Shown: positions 7,081 through 15,353, counted from the first letter of the stretch. The stretch: 39,826 bases of DNA from CAJGDV01 sp036667875 (GCA_036667875.1 JAVWTD010000007.1:1-39826); one strand, 5' to 3'. Notes: generated by a model from the letters alone, not told the origin. Made by a program: numbers and translations.

Positions 7081-7110
7081 TTGACAAACATTAAAATATG
7101 ATGGTATAAT
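7081..7110 (+). promoter_or_regulatory. Promoter of tRNA-Ala
   Basis: TTGACA (7081-7086), 18 bases, then TATAAT (7105-7110) preceded by TGG: a near-consensus extended sigma-A promoter. It lacks the inverted repeat of the tRNA cluster promoter at 959. Confidence 0.88.
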
Positions 7111-7129
7111 ACACTTGCATTACTGATTT

Positions 7130-7206
7130 GGGGAATTAGCTCAGTTGGCTAGAGCACCTGCCTTGCACGCAGGGGGTCAAGGGTTCGAGTCCCTTATTCT
7201 CCACCA
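7130..7206 (+). tRNA. tRNA-Ala (TGC)
   Basis: A 77-base cloverleaf. Acceptor GGGGAAT pairs with ATTCTCC (one G-U), the anticodon loop is cttgcac (TGC), and CCA is encoded. It is a single-gene unit between its own promoter and terminator. Confidence 0.97.
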
Positions 7207-7216
7207 AATTGAATGT

Positions 7217-7245
7217 AACTCTTGCTTTGCAAGAGTTTTTATTTT
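7217..7245 (+). terminator. Terminator of tRNA-Ala
   Basis: AACTCTTGC (7217-7225), loop TTT, GCAAGAGTT (7229-7237), then a T-rich tail. Confidence 0.9.
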
Positions 7246-7296
7246 GATAAAAGGTATCTTTACCTTTTTTTTAAATATATATTAATAGGTGATCAA

Positions 7297-7527
7297 ATGT
7301 TATTTAGAATTTTTACATTTTTAACAGGATTTGGTTTAACAGTCGTTGGATGCGTTTATTTACTTTGTTTTCTAAATTTAATGACAATAGGGTATAATTT
7401 TGTTGAATTTGTAAACTTTATAAGTATACAATTGGAAATATATTTTATTCCACTAGGAATTATATTAATGTCCATTGCAATTCATTTAATTGGAGGAAAA
7501 GAAAATGAAAAAAAACTTTATTTTTGA
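7297..7527 (+). CDS. Small membrane protein, function unknown
   Basis: A 76-residue protein with two hydrophobic stretches, at about residues 4-28 (GFGLTVVGCVYLLCF) and 48-65 (IPLGIILMSIAIHLIG), and a short charged C-terminal tail. The ATG at 7297 is preceded by AATAGGTGAT; upstream in-frame codons overlap the tRNA-Ala terminator and are rejected. Its end overlaps the next gene by 23 bases, so the two are translationally coupled. I do not recognise a family. Confidence 0.7.
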   Translation: MLFRIFTFLTGFGLTVVGCVYLLCFLNLMTIGYNFVEFVNFISIQLEIYFIPLGIILMSIAIHLIGGKENEKKLYF

Positions 7528-8125
7528 CATACTATTAAATTTTAATAAAGAATTTATAGAATATTATGAATGGAATACAGACGATATTTTATCACATATA
7601 AAGAAAATCCCCATTTTTTCAATACCAGACGAAAAAATAGTAGAAGTATTAAAAGCAAAAAAAATTAGTATATTAAATAAACTACCTGAAATTAAGAATC
7701 AAACAGAAGTATATTGTAAAAGAAAAGCTGATGATTTCTCGTATACTTTTTTATTATGTTCGTCTGAAAAAGTAGTAGCAATTATGCTGGATGATCAAAA
7801 AAACATTATAAAAAAAAGCGATTTATTAATAGATGAAGAAGATGAAATTTTAGAAAATTATCAAAATTACACAAAAATAAGTATTGAATTAGAAGAACAA
7901 AAAGAAATAGAAAAACCTCTTCTAATCACCAGAGAAGAAAAAAATAAATTTAATTTTATTATAGAAAAAATAAATCAAAGTAACCCTGAAAAACTAAAGT
8001 ATTTAGCGTACGAAATAACAAATGATAATATAAAAATTAACTCAAAAAAAGATTTAATTAATTTGTTAAACAATAAAAATTTAAATATATTGTATAATTT
8101 ATTTATGATATCACACAATAATTAG
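7505..8125 (+). CDS. DUF3603-like cytoplasmic protein
   Basis: A 206-residue soluble protein. The N-terminal half resembles the DUF3603 family of Bacilli: an EYYEWNTDDILSHIKKIPIF stretch like the family's FHEWRKDD segment, then a conserved-looking core with VYCKRKADDFSYTFLLCS and KKSDLLIDEEDEI. The family has no known function. The ATG at 7505 follows TGGAGGAAAAGAA and overlaps the upstream membrane protein. The C-terminal part is Lys/Asn-rich and not recognisable. It lies 13 bases before a lipoprotein gene, in a three-gene operon. Assignment is from memory of the family pattern, without a search. Confidence 0.6.
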   Translation: MKKNFIFDILLNFNKEFIEYYEWNTDDILSHIKKIPIFSIPDEKIVEVLKAKKISILNKLPEIKNQTEVYCKRKADDFSYTFLLCSSEKVVAIMLDDQKNIIKKSDLLIDEEDEILENYQNYTKISIELEEQKEIEKPLLITREEKNKFNFIIEKINQSNPEKLKYLAYEITNDNIKINSKKDLINLLNNKNLNILYNLFMISHNN

Positions 8126-8138
8126 TAAGGAGGAAAAA

Positions 8139-8678
8139 ATGAAAAAAATATTAATTATATTAATGTCCATATTATTTATTACAGGATGTGGAATGACAAA
8201 AGATTTAAATAATACACCTACTAAAAAAGTAGAAGAATATTTAAACAAATATCAATCATTACATGAAGACGTAATAAAAGATTTAGACACAGTATTAACA
8301 AATGACAAAGATTTCAATGAAAATCAAAAAAAAGAATATAAAGAAATAATTAAAAAAAACTATCAAAAAATGACATACAAAATTAAAAACGAAGAAATTG
8401 ATGGAGACAAAGCAACCGTGACAGCAGAAATAGACGTTATTGACTATACAACAAAAATTTTGGAAATCGAAAAATACTACAACGAAAACAAAGATAAATT
8501 CGAAAAAGAAACAGATGAAACAAAAAAATATTCACAATATCGTATTGATGAAATAAAAAAAGTAACCGACAAAAAAACTTATACAGTTGATTTTGAACTT
8601 ACAAAAAATAAAGATAAATGGGAATTAAATAATCCAAGTACAGATATAGTAGAAAAAATAAATGGTATGTATAAATAA
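8139..8678 (+). CDS. Lipoprotein of unknown function
   Basis: A 179-residue protein. The N terminus is a lipoprotein signal peptide with lipobox FITGC (Cys17), so the mature protein is anchored on the outer face of the membrane. The rest is highly charged and Lys-rich, with alternating helices and strands. The segment at about residues 65-155 has the look of a small cystatin/NTF2-like domain common in such lipoproteins, which is only an impression. The ribosome site AAGGAGG is strong. Last gene of the unit that begins at 7297. Confidence 0.8.
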   Translation: MKKILIILMSILFITGCGMTKDLNNTPTKKVEEYLNKYQSLHEDVIKDLDTVLTNDKDFNENQKKEYKEIIKKNYQKMTYKIKNEEIDGDKATVTAEIDVIDYTTKILEIEKYYNENKDKFEKETDETKKYSQYRIDEIKKVTDKKTYTVDFELTKNKDKWELNNPSTDIVEKINGMYK

Positions 8679-8692
8679 AACAAATCAAAAAA

Positions 8693-8730
8693 GGAAATGA
8701 ATTATTCATTTCCTATTGATCTGTTTTTTT
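8693..8730. terminator. Bidirectional terminator
   Basis: GGAAATGAA (8693-8701), loop TTA, TTCATTTCC (8705-8713). A-rich and T-rich flanks allow it to end both the lipoprotein unit and the converging phosphoesterase gene, whose stop codon it touches. Confidence 0.85.
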
Positions 8731-9573
8731 AATTCTATAAAAATTATATGATGGTTTATTAAATAGTCTAACTGGTAACTCACTTGTCCCTATTCCACTT
8801 GAAATATATAAATTAGTATCTTTTAAAGTATAATGTTCATTATAATAGTTTTTTGAAAATTTAGGAGTATAGAAAGCCCCTATAAATGGGATTCTTACTT
8901 GCCCATTATGCGAATGACCCGCTAGTACTAAATCAAACTCTTCATAATTAATATCCTCAATAAAATCAGGCTCATGCATTAACAAAATGTTATAAGTACT
9001 CTTATACTCCTCACTACTCATATAATTTGAAATAGTTTCCATTTTATCAGTTATTTTTTTTGTACTATAAGTATTATTACTAACACCTGCTAGAAAAATT
9101 GATTCATTTCCTTTAGAAAATATCACTTCATAAGAATCATTTATATTTATAAAGCCACAATCAATTACAAGTTTAGCCCAATTTTTATAACCATGATCGT
9201 GATTTCCATCTATTGCATATTTATCAATACTAGCATCTAGTTTATTCATTGATTTAACCAACTCATCGTATTCTTTTTTGCTTATATTAGCATCCACCAA
9301 GTCACCTGTTAGTAAAACTAAATCAGGTTTTTTTAAATTTATATCATTTATTATTTTATCAATATCTTTAATAGTTATTCCAAACCCATAATGAATATCA
9401 GAAATATGAGCAATCTTTAAACCATCAAATTCACTTGCAATATTAGTACTATTAATTCCATATTCTTTTACTTTAAATCCTTTTGCACCAAAATACATAG
9501 CGTATCCATAGAAACCAAAAAAGATTAAAATAAAGATAAATATGAAAAATAATATTTTAAAAAAATACTTCAT
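8713..9573 (-). CDS. Membrane-anchored metallophosphoesterase (YkuE/YaeI-like)
   Basis: A 286-residue protein. Residues 5-28 form an uncleaved membrane anchor. The calcineurin-like phosphoesterase domain follows with every metal motif present: AHISDIHYG (Asp59, His61), LLTGDLVD (Asp91), DGNHDHG (Asn124, His125), LMHEPD and AGHSHNGQVR. Family members closest in pattern (YkuE, YaeI) are extracytoplasmic di-metal phosphodiesterases acting at the envelope; the exact substrate is not known here. The start follows GGTGGTAG. It lies 52 bases behind the Tyr-rich gene on the same strand, with a possible own -10 (TATGATAAAAT) between them. Confidence 0.88.
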   Translation of the reverse strand: MKYFFKILFFIFIFILIFFGFYGYAMYFGAKGFKVKEYGINSTNIASEFDGLKIAHISDIHYGFGITIKDIDKIINDINLKKPDLVLLTGDLVDANISKKEYDELVKSMNKLDASIDKYAIDGNHDHGYKNWAKLVIDCGFININDSYEVIFSKGNESIFLAGVSNNTYSTKKITDKMETISNYMSSEEYKSTYNILLMHEPDFIEDINYEEFDLVLAGHSHNGQVRIPFIGAFYTPKFSKNYYNEHYTLKDTNLYISSGIGTSELPVRLFNKPSYNFYRIKKTDQ

Positions 9574-9625
9574 TCTACCACCATATCTATTTTATCATAT
9601 TTTACTAAATTTTTCTTTAATATTT

Positions 9626-9838
9626 TTAATATGGTCTATAATAATAATTTGGATAATTTGGGTAATAATAATTATTATAGCAACAAGGTTTATTATTATA
9701 ACCACCATTATAAAATAATGGAGCTGCTAAACCTCCAGCTATTCCCCCAAGTATAAAAGGACCTAGAAAACCAAAACGCTCATCATTATTTGTATACATT
9801 TGTCCATAATTAGGATATGTTTGATAACTTCTATACAT
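9626..9838 (-). CDS. Small Tyr/Asn-rich protein, likely spore coat component
   Basis: A 70-residue protein with a Tyr-, Asn- and Pro-rich N terminus (MYRSYQTYPNYG), a central Gly-rich hydrophobic segment (GPFILGGIAGGLAAPLF) and a Tyr-rich tail containing a Cys-Cys pair (KPCCYNNYYYPNYPNYYY). No enzyme motif is present. Such Tyr-rich, Gly-rich small proteins are typical of spore coat or crust layers. The upstream minus strand carries CATAATATA, fitting the sigma-K -10 consensus CATANNNTA, with CAC 17 bases away, which supports late mother-cell expression. The ribosome site AAGGAG is excellent. The function is inferred from composition and promoter only. Confidence 0.6.
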   Translation of the reverse strand: MYRSYQTYPNYGQMYTNNDERFGFLGPFILGGIAGGLAAPLFYNGGYNNKPCCYNNYYYPNYPNYYYRPY

Positions 9839-9857
9839 GTTTCTTCTCCTTTCTATG

Positions 9858-9886
9858 TATATTATGATAAAATAAAAATAGAGGTG
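9858..9886 (-). promoter_or_regulatory. Candidate sigma-K promoter of the Tyr-rich gene
   Basis: On the minus strand CAC (9884-9886) is followed after 17 bases by CATAATATA (9858-9866). This fits the sigma-K pattern mAC-16/17-CATANNNTA. The site overlaps the ribosome site of the divergent aminopeptidase gene. Confidence 0.45.
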
Positions 9887-9892
9887 ATAAAA

Positions 9893-10990
9893 GTGGAAGA
9901 CAAAATTAAAGAATTAAGCAATATTTTAGTAAATTACTCAATTAGAGTACAAAAAAATGAAAAAGTATTAATAAACAGTTATACTAATAATTCAATTCCC
10001 TTAATAAAAGAATTAATTAAAGATATTTACAAAGTAGGAGGGATACCTTTTGTAAGGTTTCAAGACAACCAAATTAATAGTTTATTACTAAAAGGAACAA
10101 TCCAAGAAAGAATGGAACAAATAAAAATACATACAGAAGAAGATAATAGAAATTATGATTCATTTATACAAATAAGATTTAATGAAAATGAATTCGAAGA
10201 TAAACTTATAAATCCTTCAATAAAAAAAGAATTAGCAAAAACAGTTATGGAACCAAATGAAATTAGAATAAATGAAAGGAAATGGGTACTTCTTAATTAT
10301 CCATCAATAATAGATGCCTTTAAAGCAAACATACCAACTGAAGATTTTTTTAAATTTGCTTTTGATGCTATGACATTTGACTATAAAAAGTTATCCAAAG
10401 ACCTTGAACCCTTAAAAAAACTAATGGAAAAAACAGATAAAGTTAAAATTATAGGTCCAAACACAGATATATCATTTAGCATAAAGAATATACCTGCTAT
10501 ACCTTGCTGTGGTGAATGTAACATACCAGACGGGGAAATATACACCGCACCAGTCAAAGACAGCGTAAATGGTCGAATAACTTACAATACAGCTTCCCCT
10601 TATAACGGAAATGTTTTTAGAAATGTAAGTTTAAATTTCAAAGATGGAAAAATAATTGAAGCAACATGTGATGACGATAATAAAGCACTAAATGAAATTT
10701 TCGATACTGACGAAGGAAGCAGATATATTGGTGAATTTGCGATAGGGGTTAATAAACTAATAGAGTACCCTATAGGCGATATTTTATTTGATGAAAAAAT
10801 AAAAGGAAGTATACATTTTACACCCGGAAAATGTTATGATAATGCACAAAATGGAAACAACTCTGCCATACACTGGGACTTAGTTTTAATACAAAGAGAA
10901 GACTTTGGAGGCGGAGAAATATATTTTGATGATTTACTTATAAGAAAAGATGGCTTATTTGTAATAGATGAACTTAAACATTTAAATTAA
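9893..10990 (+). CDS. M29 family aminopeptidase
   Basis: A 365-residue zinc/cobalt aminopeptidase of the thermophilic aminopeptidase (AmpS/PepS, M29) family, which trims N-terminal residues from peptides in the cytosol. The metal and catalytic set is visible: Glu215 in DGEIYTAP, Glu281 in IGEFAIG, then His308, Tyr315, His327 and Asp329 in the segment from SIHFTPGKCYD to AIHWDL. The spacing Glu-Glu of 66 agrees with characterised members. It is shorter than the usual 400-410 residues. No ATG is suitable; GTG at 9893 follows GAGGTGAT at the right distance, so that start is used. Single gene, closed by a shared terminator. Confidence 0.88.
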   Translation: MEDKIKELSNILVNYSIRVQKNEKVLINSYTNNSIPLIKELIKDIYKVGGIPFVRFQDNQINSLLLKGTIQERMEQIKIHTEEDNRNYDSFIQIRFNENEFEDKLINPSIKKELAKTVMEPNEIRINERKWVLLNYPSIIDAFKANIPTEDFFKFAFDAMTFDYKKLSKDLEPLKKLMEKTDKVKIIGPNTDISFSIKNIPAIPCCGECNIPDGEIYTAPVKDSVNGRITYNTASPYNGNVFRNVSLNFKDGKIIEATCDDDNKALNEIFDTDEGSRYIGEFAIGVNKLIEYPIGDILFDEKIKGSIHFTPGKCYDNAQNGNNSAIHWDLVLIQREDFGGGEIYFDDLLIRKDGLFVIDELKHLN

Positions 10991-10994
10991 AAAA

Positions 10995-11019
10995 GATATA
11001 GATTTTTCTATATCCTTTT
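10995..11019. terminator. Bidirectional terminator between the M29 gene and upp
   Basis: GATATAGA (10995-11002), loop TTTT, TCTATATC (11007-11014), with T tracts on each strand. It ends both converging genes. Confidence 0.85.
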
Positions 11020-11645
11020 TATTTAGTTCCAAATATTCTATCCCCAGCATCTCCTAAGCCAGGCACAATATATCCAATATCATTTAAATACTTATCCACT
11101 TTTGCACAGTATATTTGAACATCAGGATGTTCTTTCTTTACTCTTTCAATACCTTCAGGTACAGCAATAATACATAAAAATTTAATATCTTTTATACCTT
11201 CTTCTTTGAGTAATTTAATAGCGGCACATGCACTTCCTCCAGTAGCAAGCATAGGGTCTAATAATAGTACAGACTTTGAATCAATGTTTTTTGGAACCTT
11301 ATAAAAATATTTAACAGGTTCTAATGTCTCTTCATTCCTATATAAACCAATATGTCCTATTTTAGCATTAGGAATCATTTTAATAATTCCATCAACCATT
11401 CCAAGTCCTGCCCTTAAAATAGGAATAAAAACATAATTATTTTCTAAAAGTTTATAAGATTCTGTTTCCTCAATAGGAGTCTTAACTTTTACTTTTTCAA
11501 GTTTAGCACCTTTCATAGCTTCATAACATAAAAATAAAGTAATCTCACTTATTAATTCTCTAAACTCTTTAGTACCTGTACTTTCATCTCTTAAAATAGA
11601 TAACTTGTGTTCAATCAAGGGATGTTTCAATTCGATTTCTTTCAT
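11019..11645 (-). CDS. upp: Uracil phosphoribosyltransferase
   Basis: A 208-residue pyrimidine-salvage enzyme that joins uracil to PRPP to give UMP. The PRPP-binding loop LLDPMLATGGSA and the uracil-binding tail DIGYIVPGLGDAGDR are intact, as is the N-terminal dimer region (KHPLIEHKLSILRD). Length is standard. The start follows GAGGAGG. Upstream, the mRNA carries a 14-codon ORF whose stop lies in the loop of a strong terminator, so expression is probably controlled by attenuation in response to pyrimidine level. Single gene. Confidence 0.96.
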   Translation of the reverse strand: MKEIELKHPLIEHKLSILRDESTGTKEFRELISEITLFLCYEAMKGAKLEKVKVKTPIEETESYKLLENNYVFIPILRAGLGMVDGIIKMIPNAKIGHIGLYRNEETLEPVKYFYKVPKNIDSKSVLLLDPMLATGGSACAAIKLLKEEGIKDIKFLCIIAVPEGIERVKKEHPDVQIYCAKVDKYLNDIGYIVPGLGDAGDRIFGTK

Positions 11646-11668
11646 AATTTTTCCTCCTCTTTAGTTAT

Positions 11669-11699
11669 AAAAAAAAACACTAAAACAACTATGTCTTAG
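11669..11699 (-). terminator. Terminator in the upp leader (attenuator)
   Basis: On the minus strand CTAAGACA (11699-11692) pairs with TGTTTTAG (11687-11680), one G-U, around TAGT, followed by TG and nine T residues. It lies before the upp ribosome site and must be read through for upp expression. The arm CTAAGACA is also the last coding part of the leader ORF. Confidence 0.8.
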
Positions 11700-11733
11700 A
11701 TTTGCAAGAAAATAAATTTAAATATAACTTCAT
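11689..11733 (-). CDS. upp leader peptide
   Basis: A 14-codon ORF, MKLYLNLFSCKSKT, with ribosome site AAGGTGAG and an ATG start. Its TAG stop is the loop of the terminator hairpin, so a ribosome finishing the ORF would cover the 5' arm and stop the hairpin forming. The message between start and hairpin is rich in U. This resembles the E. coli pyrBI leader, where low UTP slows the polymerase in U-rich RNA and lets the ribosome catch up. The function is inferred. Confidence 0.55.
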   Translation of the reverse strand: MKLYLNLFSCKSKT

Positions 11734-11750
11734 ATTATCTCACCTTTTAA

Positions 11751-11779
11751 AGGATACCACAAAATTAATTTCATTACAA
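11751..11779 (-). promoter_or_regulatory. Possible promoter of upp
   Basis: On the minus strand TTGTAA (11779-11774), 17 bases, then TATCCT (11756-11751) preceded by TGG. The match is moderate, and it would place the 5' end very close to the ribosome site of the leader ORF. Confidence 0.35.
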
Positions 11780-11813
11780 TATAAATATCACATATAATTT
11801 AGTAGGTGATTTA

Positions 11814-12593
11814 ATGAAGAAATTTTTTCAAACATTAGGAATAGTTATTATATTTCTATTTACCTTTATTTTTAGTGAAAGAACAACAAGAGTTGTAAAA
11901 AACTTAGATAATCTTATGATAGAAATAAAAGAAAATGAAGAAAAATTAAAAACAGAACCAATTGAAGCAATAATAACAGGAAACGAAATAATCCCTGGGA
12001 AAAACGGAAAAGAAGTAGATGAAATAGCATCATATAACGTAATGAAAAAAGTTGGATTATATGATCAAAAATATATAAAATATAAAACAATTGAAATAAA
12101 AAATAATTTAGAAAATAACATCGATAAAATAATTATAAACGGTAATAATAAAAATAAAGAAATTGCAATAATTATATTACTAGAAAATAATGAAAAAAAA
12201 CTAAACATTCCAAATTTATCTTATTTTGCAGATGGTAAATGGATAGAAAATAATCCAGATAGATTAATAGATGGAATAACAGGCTATAACTTTGTATATA
12301 ACAGTTCAACACCTTGGCTTGCTTTTGAAATAAAAAAAGAAAGAAAAAGATACTTTTGTTTATACACAAATAAAAAATCACATGATATTTGTAGAAAAAA
12401 TGATTTATATACAATAAAAGAAGAAATAATTAGTAATAACTACTTAATTGAAGTTAAAAATAAAATAAAAAACGGAAAAATCTTCATATTTAAATATAAT
12501 CAAAATATAGAAAAAGAATTAGAATTAATAAGTAATTATACAAATAATAAAGGATATAGCATAAGAAATATAAATGATTTACTAGCAGAATAA
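11814..12593 (+). CDS. Membrane-anchored or secreted protein of unknown function
   Basis: A 259-residue protein. Residues 5-21 (FQTLGIVIIFLFTFIFS) form a signal anchor or signal peptide. The following SERTTRVVKNLDNLMIEIKE segment looks like a helical membrane-proximal linker. The rest is Lys/Asn-rich and looks like a mixed alpha/beta extracytoplasmic domain, with DGITGYNFVYN and WLAFEIKKERKRY as its most distinctive parts. It recalls the end of deacetylase-like proteins without catalytic motifs, but I do not recognise a family. The start follows AGTAGGTGAT. It is a single gene, divergent from upp. Confidence 0.65.
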   Translation: MKKFFQTLGIVIIFLFTFIFSERTTRVVKNLDNLMIEIKENEEKLKTEPIEAIITGNEIIPGKNGKEVDEIASYNVMKKVGLYDQKYIKYKTIEIKNNLENNIDKIIINGNNKNKEIAIIILLENNEKKLNIPNLSYFADGKWIENNPDRLIDGITGYNFVYNSSTPWLAFEIKKERKRYFCLYTNKKSHDICRKNDLYTIKEEIISNNYLIEVKNKIKNGKIFIFKYNQNIEKELELISNYTNNKGYSIRNINDLLAE

Positions 12594-12733
12594 AAATATT
12601 TAATTCTTATAAAAGTAATTTTTTGTCTTTCAGTTTGTAAAAATTATGTATCTATACTTCTAATATTTCAAATATATAATTCATAGTGACCCTAGGGATT
12701 TTAAAACGAACACTAGATAATAACATCTAATTT

Positions 12734-12742
12734 TGATATAAT
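12734..12742 (+). promoter_or_regulatory. Extended -10 promoter of the U32 gene
   Basis: TGA-TATAAT 20 bases before the start codon. A CCCTAGGG palindrome at 12690-12697, and TAGTG/CACTA arms around it, lie upstream; I see no known operator in them. Confidence 0.6.
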
Positions 12743-12762
12743 ATGTCAGAAGAGGTGTCAAT

Positions 12763-14934
12763 ATGAAAAAACCAGAACTACTAGCCCCAGCTGGAACAAT
12801 GAAAGCGCTAAAAGCAGCTATTTTAGCAGGAGCAGATGCAATATATCTAGGTGGTAATATGTTTGGAGCAAGATCATTTGCTGCAAATTTTACAAACGAA
12901 GAAATAATTGAAGCAGTAAACTATGCTCACATATATGGAGTAAAGATTTATATAACAACAAACACTATAATTTATGAAGATGAAGTAGAAACATTCACAG
13001 AATATATAAGATTTTTAAACTCGGTTAATGTTGATGCTATAATTATACAAGATATTGGAATGATGCATAAAATAAGACAAGAATTTCCAGATTTAGAAAT
13101 GCACGCATCAACACAAATGCATATACACAATCAAAAAGGTACAGAATTTGTAGAAGCTATGGGATTAAAAAGAGCCGTTTTAGCAAGAGAAACTGACTAT
13201 GAAACAATAAGTAAAATTAAAAAATCAACCAACATAGAATTAGAAATCTTTATTCATGGAGCATTATGCATTAGTTACTCAGGACAATGCTTAATGAGCA
13301 GTCTAATAGGGTCTAGAAGTGGAAACCGAGGAACCTGTGCCGGAAGTTGCCGAATGAAATATGATGTAATTAGTGACAATAAAAAAGTAAATACAAACGA
13401 TTACAATTTAAGCACTAAAGATTTATGCTCACTAGAAAACTTAGAAAAACTTATCCAAGCAGGAGCAGATAGTTTTAAAATAGAAGGAAGAATGAAATCT
13501 CCAGCCTATGTATATTTAGTAGTAAAGTTATATCGAAAAGCAATTGATTCATACTTTGAAACAGGACACGTAAAAATTGATGAAAATGATTTTGAAGAAT
13601 TAAAAATGACATTTAATCGTCTTTTTACAAAAGGATTTTTATTTAAAACGTCAAACAATGATTTAATTAATCCACTTAGACCAAACCATCTTGGAGTTGA
13701 AATCGGCAAAATAACCGACATTAAAAATAAACATATCTATATCAAACTAAATCATAAACTTTCTATTAATGATGGAATTAGAATTATTGGTGAAAATGAC
13801 ACAGGATTTATAGTCACATCATTATTTAAAAATAGAATAAGAATAACAGAAGGAAACACTAATGATACAATTTCTATTCCTTTTGAAGGAAATATTAAAA
13901 TAGGTTCAACAGTACTAAAAACATTAGATTCATCATTAAATAAAAAAATTGATAAAATAATAGATGAAGGAAAAAAATATGAACCCATAGATTGCCGAAT
14001 TGAAATAAAACAAAATGATTACGCTTATTTACACTTAACAGATGGGTTATTAGAGACAACAACCAAAAGTAACATAATCGCAGAAAAACCATTAAATACT
14101 CCTACAGATGTAAATAGAATTGTCGAACAAATAAAAAAGACCGGTTCATCAAATTATATTTTTAAAAATATTAAAACTGATATTGAAAAAGATATATTTA
14201 TTCCCATAAAAGAAATAAATGATTTAAGAAGAAGAGCCTTAGAAGAATTCAAAGAAAAAAAACTTACATACAACAAGAAAAAAACAGAAAAATATCAGAA
14301 CCCACAACTAGAAGATTATCCAGTGTTAAATAAAAAAACAATTTATCTTAAGACTATAGAACAATATAAAAAGATTAAGTCCTTAAATTATGAATTTATA
14401 TATTTAGATGAAGAACTGTATAAAGAAATTTATGACGATAGAAAAATTTTGAAAATTCCAAGAGTAATAAATAATTGTAAACAATATAACGAAACAATTA
14501 TGATAGGTGAAATTGGAAGCATTCAAAAAGATGCACACAGTGATTTTTCATTTAATGTAGTTAATTCTTATTCAGTAGCACTTTTACATTCCCTTGGAAT
14601 ATCAAAAATAACATTATCTTATGAACTTGAATTAGATCAAATTGAAAAACTAATATCTAATTATAAAAAAAGATATAATAAAAATCCAAATCTAGAAGTA
14701 ATTGTTTACGGAAAAGAAGAAGTTATGATTTCAAAATTTAATATTAAGGAATACTATAATATAGAAAAAGATTGCTACTTAAAAGATAGACTAGGAAATC
14801 TTTACCCAGTAGCAATTAAAGATGGTCTAATGTATATTTACAACTATAAACCACGTAATTATGAAGAAATAAATAATCTTTATAAAGTAGGAGTCAATTA
14901 TGTTAGATATAATTTAACCAATGAAACAACTTAA
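12763..14934 (+). CDS. U32 family protein (RNA hydroxylase type)
   Basis: A 723-residue protein of the large U32 family. Residues about 1-300 hold the U32 TIM-barrel-like domain: PELLAPAGTMKALKAAILAG at the start, HASTQMHIHN in the middle, and the Cys-rich signature GALCISYSGQC then GNRGTCAGSCR, followed by DSFKIEGRMKSP. A middle beta-rich domain (about 300-420) and a second barrel-like half (about 520-715) follow. U32 proteins were once called collagenases, but E. coli RlhA and TrhP and B. subtilis TrhP1/P2 use prephenate to hydroxylate pyrimidines in rRNA or tRNA, and the Cys cluster is an iron-sulphur site. The long two-part form is closest to RlhA; that choice is uncertain. Single gene. 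Confidence 0.8.
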   Translation: MKKPELLAPAGTMKALKAAILAGADAIYLGGNMFGARSFAANFTNEEIIEAVNYAHIYGVKIYITTNTIIYEDEVETFTEYIRFLNSVNVDAIIIQDIGMMHKIRQEFPDLEMHASTQMHIHNQKGTEFVEAMGLKRAVLARETDYETISKIKKSTNIELEIFIHGALCISYSGQCLMSSLIGSRSGNRGTCAGSCRMKYDVISDNKKVNTNDYNLSTKDLCSLENLEKLIQAGADSFKIEGRMKSPAYVYLVVKLYRKAIDSYFETGHVKIDENDFEELKMTFNRLFTKGFLFKTSNNDLINPLRPNHLGVEIGKITDIKNKHIYIKLNHKLSINDGIRIIGENDTGFIVTSLFKNRIRITEGNTNDTISIPFEGNIKIGSTVLKTLDSSLNKKIDKIIDEGKKYEPIDCRIEIKQNDYAYLHLTDGLLETTTKSNIIAEKPLNTPTDVNRIVEQIKKTGSSNYIFKNIKTDIEKDIFIPIKEINDLRRRALEEFKEKKLTYNKKKTEKYQNPQLEDYPVLNKKTIYLKTIEQYKKIKSLNYEFIYLDEELYKEIYDDRKILKIPRVINNCKQYNETIMIGEIGSIQKDAHSDFSFNVVNSYSVALLHSLGISKITLSYELELDQIEKLISNYKKRYNKNPNLEVIVYGKEEVMISKFNIKEYYNIEKDCYLKDRLGNLYPVAIKDGLMYIYNYKPRNYEEINNLYKVGVNYVRYNLTNETT

Positions 14935-14938
14935 AATT

Positions 14939-14957
14939 AAAACTTTAAGTTTTTTTA
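14939..14957 (+). terminator. Terminator of the U32 gene
   Basis: AAAACT (14939-14944) pairs with AGTTTT (14948-14953) around a short loop, followed by T residues. It is a weak stem but correctly placed. Confidence 0.5.
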
Positions 14958-15353
14958 TAAATTAGGATTTTCAAGACTTTGAATAACATCCTCTTTACCA
15001 TAGACAAATGTAACATAAAGTATTATAATTGCAGCGCAAAGAGAAAGAATAGCAGCATAAATACCATAATTATCCGCTTTAATTTTATCATCATTTGGAT
15101 TGTTTCCGTTTTCTAAATCAATTTCTTTTGTAATAATGTTACAATATAAAAAAACAATTAAAAGAATAAATATAATAACTCTATTTGTTTTAAGTATATT
15201 ATAAGCTGTTTGTTTATCTACTATATACTCATTATTTTCCAAATGATATTTTTCATTATAAATTAAAAAAGCCGATATTGAAGTAGCAACAACAAATACT
15301 AAAGTTCCTACAAGTTGAAGTTCTAAATTTTCTTCAATTTTTTTTGTATTCAT
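14955..15353 (-). CDS. Small integral membrane protein, function unknown
   Basis: A 132-residue protein with three hydrophobic segments at about residues 13-31 (VGTLVFVVATSISAFLIY), 57-72 (VIIFILLIVFLYCNII) and 97-116 (IYAAILSLCAAIIILYVTFV), and an acidic loop between the second and third. No family is recognised. Its start overlaps the end of the deacetylase gene by 20 bases on the same strand, so the two are co-translated. It may support the sporulation or envelope role of its partner, but the sequence does not say. Confidence 0.65.
   Translation of the reverse strand: MNTKKIEENLELQLVGTLVFVVATSISAFLIYNEKYHLENNEYIVDKQTAYNILKTNRVIIFILLIVFLYCNIITKEIDLENGNNPNDDKIKADNYGIYAAILSLCAAIIILYVTFVYGKEDVIQSLENPNL

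Noticed and set aside
11640..11780. PyrR-type attenuation of upp
   Set aside because: The conserved PyrR-binding loop sequence is not found; the short ORF overlapping the terminator is the visible control element.
12683..12715. Operator around CCCTAGGG upstream of the U32 gene
   Set aside because: The 8-base palindrome is short, the outer arms are only 5 bases, and no second copy was noticed in the window.
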